Source: CAYZXK01 sp964482395
GTDB lineage: Bacteria; Planctomycetota; Phycisphaerae; UBA1845; Fen-1342
Reading direction: 5' to 3'
Assembly (NCBI GenBank): GCA_964482395.1
Contig: CAYZXK010000226.1
Span: 1-10,318, forward strand
DNA length: 10,318 nt
A program made the translations under genes and the position numbers. Shown piece by piece: positions 5,346 to 10,318 of this stretch. Below the pieces are notes generated by a model. That model worked only from the letters and a program-made list of their open reading frames with translations. It was not told the origin of the DNA and made no database searches. Numbering within the stretch: the first letter of the stretch is position 1; every line of letters begins with the position of its first letter.

Positions 5346-7373
5346 ATGGCCAAGAAGGCTTCATTGAACTTGCTCGAGCAGCACGTGGAGAAAGGCTTGC
5401 TCGGCCTGGCCGGAGTGTTTCTGCTGTCGATGATCGTCTACCACCTGGTGCTGGAGCCCAATCGGATTGAATTCGGCGGACAGAAGCTGGGGCCGCGCGA
5501 GCTGGACGAAGCCATCCTGCGTCAGGCCGAGACCTTGCAGCGGGCGATCCAGACTGCTCAGCCCGTCAAGGCCGATCTGCCCGCCTACTCACGCCACCTC
5601 GAACAGAGCTTCAAGGCCGGCATCTTCGGCGAAGACCCGAATGGCGGGCCGCCGATCCCGGTGGCCCTGCGGGTACCGGCCGTGTTCGGACCGCCCTTGC
5701 CGGACCTGGAGGAAGGGGTCAGCGTCCAAGACATCGTGGTGGTCAAGCCGCTGAAACCCTCCCCGCCGGTGGTGCAGACCGGAGTGAGCTTGGCCTGGAA
5801 GGTTCCACCCCCCGTGCCTGGGCGGGCGCCAGAGCCGACGGCGGCCCCGACGCCGGGACAGAGCCCCGAGGGACCGGTGGAACTCACATGGGTGACCGTG
5901 GCGGCGTACTTCCCCCTGGAAGCCCAACAGCAGGCGATGGAAGCCGCCAAATACGAGAAGTTCCGCGCTAAACCCTACTTCGTCGGAGTCGACGTGCAGC
6001 GTCAGGAAATGACGGCCAGCGGCGAATACTCGGACTGGGAGGACGTGCCGACCTCGCAGGCCATGCCAAAACTGGACCTCCCCAAGCCGGTTTTCGAGGA
6101 GGGCAGCGGCCGGCTGGTCAACCAGGCAGTCCTGGAAGAAAAGCTGGAGGCGGTCAAGCAAGCCCAACAATTGCTCATCCAGGCCCCCTTCTATCCAGTC
6201 GAAGCCGGCGACGAATGGACCATCCCCCCCCTGCCCGGCCACGAGCCGAAGGAAGAGGAAGAAGAATCGGCCCCGACCGAGGACAAAAAGGAGAAAGAGC
6301 GGGAAAGGGAAGCTGCCGCGGGCGGCAAGCGCGCCGCCGGCGGCGGAATGCCCCCACCACCACCACCACCGTCCGGCGGACGTACCGGCGGAGCACGAAC
6401 CGGCGGCGGCATGACCGCCCCGGGTGGCATGCCACAGGCTCAGCCCACCGGCGGCCAGAAGAGCACGGAAAAACAGTCCAAAGAGAACCTCAAAAACGCC
6501 CGCAAGGCCCTGAAGGAAAAAGACTGGAGTCGGGCTGAACAACTGGCCCGCAGCGTGCTCGCGGACCATGACGCTTCCAAAGCGGATCAGAGCGCGGCCA
6601 AGAAAATACTCAAGGACGCCGAGCGACTTCGCGACCAGAAGGCCGCCCGGGAACGAACTACCCCGGTCAGCGGCCCCGGCCGGCCGCCAACCCGCGAACC
6701 GATCCCCCTGGTAACTCGACCCACCCCGGCCGGCACCAGGGAGCAGACCGATCAGCAGCAGCCAGACCCGGCCATCTGGTTCCACGATGACTCCGTTCAG
6801 CCGGGCAAAACCTATCGCTACCGCATGCGAGTCAAACTGTGGAACCGTTACGTCGGCCGACGAGACGTCCTGCGCGACCCGACCCAGGCTGAGCAAGCCG
6901 TGCTTCTAGGCGAATGGTCCGACCCCAGCCCGCCGATCACCGCGGCACCCAAGCGACACTTCTTCGTCCGCGGCCCCAGCTTCGGCGAGCCCGCCGCCAG
7001 CGTCGAAGTATTCACCTGGCACAAAGGCAACTGGTTCAAGGAGGACTTCAAGGTCCGAGTGGGCGACACGATCGGCGGCCCGGTCGAGGTCAAGACCGGC
7101 GAGCTGGACAAGGACGACAAACCCAAACGCGAGAAGCTGGATTTCTCCACCGACGCGGTCGTCCTGGACCTGAGGTTCGAAGAGCCCACGCTCATCCGCA
7201 AAACTGCCGGGAAAGCGGGCGAGTTCACTTATCGCGAGGGACGATCGCTGGTGCTCGTCTACCTGGACCCTGCCGATGGGCAGGTCAAGGAGAAAGTAGC
7301 CGAGCTGGACAAGAGTGACCCGGTTTACAAGAAACTCAAAGAAGAGTGGGAGTCGTTCAAGGAGACCCTGTAA
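5346..7373 (+). CDS. Large single-pass membrane protein with FN3-like segments, third member of the pilus/secretion cluster
   Basis: 675 aa; I do not recognise a named family. A basic, amphipathic start (MAKKASLNLLEQHVEKG) is followed by one membrane helix (about 17-36) with no lipobox, so the rest should be periplasmic. An FN3-like beta segment spans about 140-235 (PVELTWVTVAAYFP, then EYSDWEDVP). A Lys/Glu-rich stretch (300-328), a run of seven prolines (336-342) and a Gly/Arg/Thr linker follow. Residues about 378-437 are a TPR-like helical pair (NARKALKEKDWSRAEQLARS). A clearer FN3-like segment lies at about 478-530 (VQPGKTYRYRMRVKLWNRYVG, LGEWSDPSPP; here only key residues are given). A beta-rich C-terminal domain ends in a charged helix. 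Its place after PilM-PilN and PilO equivalents is that of PilP or GspC, which bridge to the secretin; GspC also has an N-terminal helix anchor. That role is inference from position and topology only. Confidence 0.72.
   Translation: MAKKASLNLLEQHVEKGLLGLAGVFLLSMIVYHLVLEPNRIEFGGQKLGPRELDEAILRQAETLQRAIQTAQPVKADLPAYSRHLEQSFKAGIFGEDPNGGPPIPVALRVPAVFGPPLPDLEEGVSVQDIVVVKPLKPSPPVVQTGVSLAWKVPPPVPGRAPEPTAAPTPGQSPEGPVELTWVTVAAYFPLEAQQQAMEAAKYEKFRAKPYFVGVDVQRQEMTASGEYSDWEDVPTSQAMPKLDLPKPVFEEGSGRLVNQAVLEEKLEAVKQAQQLLIQAPFYPVEAGDEWTIPPLPGHEPKEEEEESAPTEDKKEKEREREAAAGGKRAAGGGMPPPPPPPSGGRTGGARTGGGMTAPGGMPQAQPTGGQKSTEKQSKENLKNARKALKEKDWSRAEQLARSVLADHDASKADQSAAKKILKDAERLRDQKAARERTTPVSGPGRPPTREPIPLVTRPTPAGTREQTDQQQPDPAIWFHDDSVQPGKTYRYRMRVKLWNRYVGRRDVLRDPTQAEQAVLLGEWSDPSPPITAAPKRHFFVRGPSFGEPAASVEVFTWHKGNWFKEDFKVRVGDTIGGPVEVKTGELDKDDKPKREKLDFSTDAVVLDLRFEEPTLIRKTAGKAGEFTYREGRSLVLVYLDPADGQVKEKVAELDKSDPVYKKLKEEWESFKETL
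6224..6231 (+). repeat. Eight-C homopolymer within the third cluster gene
   Basis: An uninterrupted run of eight C encodes part of WTIPPLPG, just before the acidic Lys/Glu stretch. A slip of one base would cut off the more C-terminal FN3-like half of the protein. The PilM fusion gene has a G-run of the same length. Confidence 0.6.
6351..6370 (+). repeat. CCA trinucleotide repeat coding for polyproline
   Basis: After a run of Cs there are five perfect CCA units (6354-6368), together encoding seven prolines. Changes in unit number would stay in frame and alter the length of the proline spacer. Confidence 0.7.
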
Positions 7374-7374
7374 C

Positions 7375-7440
7375 GCCGGCCGCGCCTCGTGTGGGAGCGT
7401 AGTTCGGCCCACTGCGGCCGCTGAAACGGCGTCGGCCGGC
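7375..7440 (+). terminator. Possible three-way-junction RNA structure after the pilus/secretion cluster
   Basis: An outer stem of GCCGGCC (7375-7381) with GGCCGGC (7434-7440) can enclose two hairpins: GTGGG (7391-7395) with CCCAC (7408-7412), and GCCG (7417-7420) with CGGC (7427-7430). It starts one base after the TAA stop and is followed by CTCTTAAA, only a weak T-tract. It marks a sensible end of the cluster transcript before the exporter operon. Chance pairing in GC-rich DNA remains possible. Confidence 0.35.
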
Positions 7441-7486
7441 CTCTTAAACGCTAGAATCCTCCCCAGGGGGCTCGAACCGACGGGTA

Positions 7487-7505
7487 ACCAGTGGGTAATA
7501 CTGGT
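7487..7505 (+). promoter_or_regulatory. Inverted repeat directly before the adaptor start codon
   Basis: ACCAGT (7487-7492) and ACTGGT (7500-7505) are perfect inverted repeats around a 7-nt spacer, and the second arm touches ATG 7506. The sequence could be an operator for a dimeric regulator, or an mRNA hairpin that limits start-codon access; there is no strong Shine-Dalgarno here. A GTG at 7491 inside the element is the only other in-frame start before a stop at 7485. Confidence 0.35.
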
Positions 7506-8693
7506 ATGCGGCTGCTGGGAATCGTGGTAATCGTGCTGGGGCTGGCGACTGCCGGCTGGTGGGGATATCGGACCTGGGCCGCCGGCGATCGACAGCCGAC
7601 TTACCGGACCGCCGAGGTCAAACGCGGGACCATCATATCGACCGTGTCGGCAACCGGGACGGTCGAGCCGCTGGTCCGCGTGCTGGTCGGTTCGCAGGTC
7701 AGCGGCACGGTCACCCGCTGGTACGCGGACTTCAACCAGACGGTGCACGAAGGCTTCGTCCTGGCCGAACTCGATCAGGACCGTTTCAAGGCCCAGCTCG
7801 AGCAGCGGAACGCGGCTGTGGCGGTTGCCCGGGCGCGCATCGAAGAGGCTCAGGCCCGGCTGCGGACCGCCTCGCTGGATCGGCAGCGGATCGAGGAGGC
7901 TTTCGCCCGGTCTGCGGCCTCCGAGTTCGAACTGCAATCGGCCCGGGCGGCCGAGGAGGCCGCCCTGGCCCAGCTTCACGCCGCCCAGGCTCAGCTTCAG
8001 GCCGACGAGGCCGACGCGCGCATGGCGGCGGTCGAGCTGGAGAAGACCATCATCCGCTCGCCGATCGACGGAGTGGTGATCTCGCGCGACGTCGATGCCG
8101 GGCAGACGGTGGCGGCGTCGCTCTCGGCCCCAACCCTGTTCACCATCGCCAACGATCTGACCAAGATGCGGGTTAACGCCGCGGTGAACGAGACCGACAT
8201 CGGTCTGGTGCGGGAGGGGATGCCGGCGGAGTTTCGGGTGGACGCTTACCCCACCCGGCGCTTCCGCGGGACGGTTTCGCAAGTCCGATATGCCGAGAAG
8301 GTGGTGGACAACGTGGTCACCTATACCACGCTGATCGACGTGGATAATCCCGAGCTGCTGCTGCGGCCCGGCATGACCGCGACCATCCTGTTCGAGGTGG
8401 CCCGGGCCGAGAACGTGGTGATGGTCCCCAACGCCGCCCTGCGCTTCGACCCGCGAGCCGGCGACCCGGAGATCGACTGGCGCAGGCCGGGCAAGGGACA
8501 GCCGATGCGGCCCCGGGTGTTTCGCCTGAACGGAACCGAGCTGGTGGAAGTCCCCCTGGAGCTGGGGCTCAACGACGGCAGCTTCACCGAAGTCAGGGCC
8601 GGCGACCTCAAACCCGGCGATCAGGTAGTGGTCGAACAGCAGCTTCGCAGCACGGCCGCCCGGCTTGCTCCCCAGCGCATGCCGAGGATGTAG
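7506..8693 (+). CDS. HlyD/MacA-like periplasmic adaptor subunit of a tripartite exporter
   Basis: 395 aa from ATG 7506. An N-terminal membrane anchor (about 3-21, LLGIVVIVLGLATAGWWGY) is followed by the first half of a lipoyl-like domain (about 49-97: ATGTVEPLVRVLVGSQVSG, GFVLAELD). A long Ala/Glu/Gln/Arg-rich alpha-hairpin spans about 97-178, and the second lipoyl half reads TIIRSPIDGVVISRDVDAGQ. A beta-barrel (RVNAAVNETDIGLVREGMPA, LRPGMTATILFEV) and a membrane-proximal segment with VPNAALRF complete the usual MacA order. Length fits the family (about 370-400 aa). The protein connects the inner-membrane ABC permease to an outer-membrane TolC-like channel and stimulates the transporter. Its stop codon is followed immediately by the ATPase start, so the two are translationally coupled. 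The start is uncertain between ATG 7506 and GTG 7491, but ATG begins at the anchor. Substrate cannot be told. Confidence 0.9.
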   Translation: MRLLGIVVIVLGLATAGWWGYRTWAAGDRQPTYRTAEVKRGTIISTVSATGTVEPLVRVLVGSQVSGTVTRWYADFNQTVHEGFVLAELDQDRFKAQLEQRNAAVAVARARIEEAQARLRTASLDRQRIEEAFARSAASEFELQSARAAEEAALAQLHAAQAQLQADEADARMAAVELEKTIIRSPIDGVVISRDVDAGQTVAASLSAPTLFTIANDLTKMRVNAAVNETDIGLVREGMPAEFRVDAYPTRRFRGTVSQVRYAEKVVDNVVTYTTLIDVDNPELLLRPGMTATILFEVARAENVVMVPNAALRFDPRAGDPEIDWRRPGKGQPMRPRVFRLNGTELVEVPLELGLNDGSFTEVRAGDLKPGDQVVVEQQLRSTAARLAPQRMPRM

Positions 8694-9401
8694 ATGGACC
8701 AACCGATCGTCCAGGTCCAGGATGCCTGGAAGTCCTACCATATCGAGGAGGTGGAGATCCCGGCGGTTTGCGGGGTCTCGCTCTCCATTCCGGCCGGGCA
8801 GTTCGTCGCGGTCACCGGCCCGAGCGGCTCGGGGAAGTCCACATTCCTGCACCTGGTGGGTTGCCTGGATCGGCTGGATCGAGGTCAGTACCTCTTTGAG
8901 GGGCGTCCAATACAGGATCTGTCGCGGCGGCAGCTTGCCGGACTGCGCAATCGGCGTATCGGCTTCGTGTTCCAGAACTTCAACCTGTTGCCGCGCACCA
9001 GTATTCTGGACAACGTGGCTATGCCGCTGTCCTACCAGGCCGTGTCGCGGCGGGAGCGGCGCCGCCGGGCTGCCGAAATGCTGGAGCGCATGGGCCTGGG
9101 CCAGCGGCTCAAGCACCACCCGAATCAGCTTTCCGGCGGGCAGCAGCAGCGGGTGGCGATCGCCCGGGCGCTGGTGACTCGGCCGGCACTGCTGCTGGCC
9201 GATGAACCGACCGGGAATCTCGACACCGCCACCAGTCGGGAAATCATGAGCCTGCTTCAGACCATCAATCGCGAGCAGAAGGTGAGCATCCTGCTGGTGA
9301 CTCACGAGCCCGATATCGCCGCCTTCGCCGAACGCCAGGTCAGCTTTCGGGACGGGCGGATAGTCCGGGACGTTGTAGGCACCGGGGTGGAGGCGGCCTA
9401 G
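8694..9401 (+). CDS. ABC transporter ATP-binding protein, MacB/LolD type
   Basis: 235 aa, the usual size for a stand-alone ATPase of this class. All motifs are intact: Walker A GPSGSGKST (42-50, Lys48), Q-loop FQN with Gln94 followed by FNLLPRTSILDNVAMPL, signature LSGGQQQR (146-153), Walker B LLLADEPTGNLD with Asp170-Glu171, and the switch His204 in VTHEPD. The FNLLP...NV.MPL and EPTGNLDT wording is characteristic of the MacB/LolD/FtsE-like exporter subfamily. The ATG directly abuts the stop of the adaptor gene, with GAGGA at 8684-8688 as ribosome site inside that gene. It should dimerise and power the permease encoded 4 nt downstream. In E. coli MacB, ATPase and permease are one chain; here they are separate, as in many other bacteria. 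Confidence 0.95.
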   Translation: MDQPIVQVQDAWKSYHIEEVEIPAVCGVSLSIPAGQFVAVTGPSGSGKSTFLHLVGCLDRLDRGQYLFEGRPIQDLSRRQLAGLRNRRIGFVFQNFNLLPRTSILDNVAMPLSYQAVSRRERRRRAAEMLERMGLGQRLKHHPNQLSGGQQQRVAIARALVTRPALLLADEPTGNLDTATSREIMSLLQTINREQKVSILLVTHEPDIAAFAERQVSFRDGRIVRDVVGTGVEAA

Positions 9402-9405
9402 AACC

Positions 9406-10318
9406 ATGAGTCCGCTGACGGTAATCTTCGAATCGCTGCACAGCCTGACCAAGAACAAGGTCCGCACCGGCCTTTCCATCCTGGGCATCGTCATCGGCAT
9501 CGGGGCGGTGATCGCCATGGTCGCGGTGGCCACCGGCGCCCAGCGGAAGGTGGAGCGTGAGATTGCCGCCATCGGCGACGACTGGCTGACCGTCTGGTAC
9601 ATGGGCGAACGCGGGGGAGTGCACCGCGATCAGGCGACGCCGCTCAACCAGACCAAGGAGGACGCGGAGGCCATCGAGCGGGAGTGCCCGGCGGTGCGGG
9701 CGGTCTCGCCGACCAACCGCGTTCCCGCACAGGTCATCTCGCAGTTCGGCAACTACCGGGTGGGCGTGATGGGCGTGTATCCGAGCTTCTTTGACATCCG
9801 CCGCTGGAACTGCTCGGTGGGCCGGATCTTTACCAACGAAGAAATGGCCATGCATGCCAAGGTGTGCTGCATCGGGCTGACGGCCGCCAGGGAGCTATTC
9901 GGCTCGGTCAACCCGGTCGGCCAGACCATTCGCGTCAATCGGGCCGCCTTCGAAGTGATCGGAGTGCTGGAGCCCAAGGGCGTCGGAAGCGACGGCCGCG
10001 ACTTCGACGACATCATCCTGTTCCCCTTCACTTCCTTCCAGCGACTGATCGCGGGCAACGAGCCGTCCGGGACGCTGTTCGCGGCAGCCCGACCCGGCGT
10101 GCCCCTCTCGGTCGCCAAGGAACAGATCCGCAACCTGCTGCGCCAGCGCCGTCATCTGGCCGACACCGACGACGACACCTTCCGCATCATGGACCGTTCC
10201 CTGATGGCCCAGGCCACCGCCGAGGCGACCAACACTTTCAACCTACTGCTCACCTCAATCGCCTCGATCTCGCTGATCGTAGGCGGAGTCGGCATCATGA
10301 ACATCATGCTGGTCTCGG
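9406..10318 (+). CDS. ABC transporter permease, MacB/FtsX type (3' end outside window)
   Basis: The frame is open from ATG 9406 to the window end, 304 codons without a stop; about 100 residues should be missing. The N-terminus SLTKNKVRTGLSILGIVIGI leads into the first membrane helix (about 22-43), typical of MacB permeases. A periplasmic MacB_PCD-like domain follows (about 45-270), including GVYPSFFDIRRWNCSVGRIF, LFGSVNPVGQTIRVN and FEVIGVLEPKG, all characteristic of the family. The second helix (about 280-302) ends in VGGVGIMNIMLVS, the family's conserved motif. The expected C-terminal helices are beyond the edge. Start choice: 4 nt after the ATPase stop, with GGAGG at 9389-9393 at a rather long 12-nt spacing. 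Four cysteines (94, 136, 154, 155) lie in the periplasmic domain. With the adaptor and ATPase it forms the inner-membrane part of a MacAB-type exporter. Confidence 0.93.
   Translation, partial: MSPLTVIFESLHSLTKNKVRTGLSILGIVIGIGAVIAMVAVATGAQRKVEREIAAIGDDWLTVWYMGERGGVHRDQATPLNQTKEDAEAIERECPAVRAVSPTNRVPAQVISQFGNYRVGVMGVYPSFFDIRRWNCSVGRIFTNEEMAMHAKVCCIGLTAARELFGSVNPVGQTIRVNRAAFEVIGVLEPKGVGSDGRDFDDIILFPFTSFQRLIAGNEPSGTLFAAARPGVPLSVAKEQIRNLLRQRRHLADTDDDTFRIMDRSLMAQATAEATNTFNLLLTSIASISLIVGGVGIMNIMLVS

Noticed and set aside
5589..6896. A 435-codon minus-strand open frame within the third cluster gene
   Set aside because: It is a shadow of the + strand gene; the sequence is Gly/Leu/Arg-rich without motifs, and the + strand gene has a good ribosome site, a membrane anchor and FN3-like segments.
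6906..9602. An 898-codon open frame on the minus strand covering parts of four + strand genes and one intergenic gap
   Set aside because: It runs antisense to the third cluster gene, the MacA-like adaptor, the ATPase and the permease, all with strong family or domain evidence. Its translation is His/Gln/Arg/Pro-rich with no domain logic. Long antisense frames are expected in high-GC coding DNA.
7506..10318. The exporter operon as a novel immunity or defence system
   Set aside because: All three proteins carry standard MacA, MacB/LolD ATPase and MacB/FtsX permease signatures in the standard order. Nothing such as a toxin, nuclease or reverse transcriptase accompanies them.

Overview
The window is high-GC DNA, dense with genes on the + strand. 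It reads as a chromosomal segment of a Gram-negative-type bacterium, most likely a planctomycete (Planctomycetota, perhaps Phycisphaerae-like). That placement rests on the architecture of the PilM-type protein, the long Gly/Pro/Ala-rich linkers, and an Ig-like secreted protein next to a lipoprotein. It is family-level inference from memory, not a database match. No tRNA, rRNA, CRISPR array, insertion sequence or integrase was seen.

Layout. (1) Positions 2-193 are the C-terminal tail of a protein ending in a putative Ig-like (He_PIG type) domain. (2) Positions 398-1123 encode a predicted outer-membrane or periplasmic lipoprotein with a beta-rich mature part. Two very short ORFs with good Shine-Dalgarno sequences lie just upstream of it. 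(3) Positions 1124-1540 are a 417-nt stretch without a convincing gene; it holds GC-rich hairpins and probably the leader of the next operon. (4) Positions 1541-7373 are a three-gene cluster for the inner-membrane assembly platform of a type IV pilus or type II secretion machine. It encodes a PilM-PilN (GspL-like) fusion of 734 aa, a PilO (GspM-like) protein of 465 aa, and a 675-aa single-pass membrane protein with fibronectin-III-like segments in the place where PilP or GspC would be expected. All three have an AGGAG or GGGAG ribosome site exactly 8 nt before the start codon, and all three carry a disordered Gly/Pro/Ala/Arg-rich insert of similar flavour. (5) Positions 7506-10318 are a MacAB-type tripartite exporter: a HlyD/MacA-like adaptor, a MacB/LolD-type ATPase, and a FtsX/MacB-type permease cut off by the window end. 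These three genes are almost contiguous and are clearly one operon.

How the genes work together. The actin-like PilM domain sits in the cytoplasm and is joined through a PilN-like INLLP motif and one membrane helix to a periplasmic part. The PilO-like protein should pair with that periplasmic part, and the third protein would extend the complex toward an outer-membrane secretin, which is not in this window. The MacAB-type exporter is a separate unit behind a possible structured 3' end at 7375-7440; it would use ATP to drive export of a peptide, lipid or toxic compound, with an outer-membrane channel encoded elsewhere.

The most interesting material is the pilus/secretion cluster: the PilM-PilN fusion, the enlarged third component with no obvious counterpart, and the shared low-complexity linkers with 8-nt homopolymer tracts. 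The exporter genes look ordinary.
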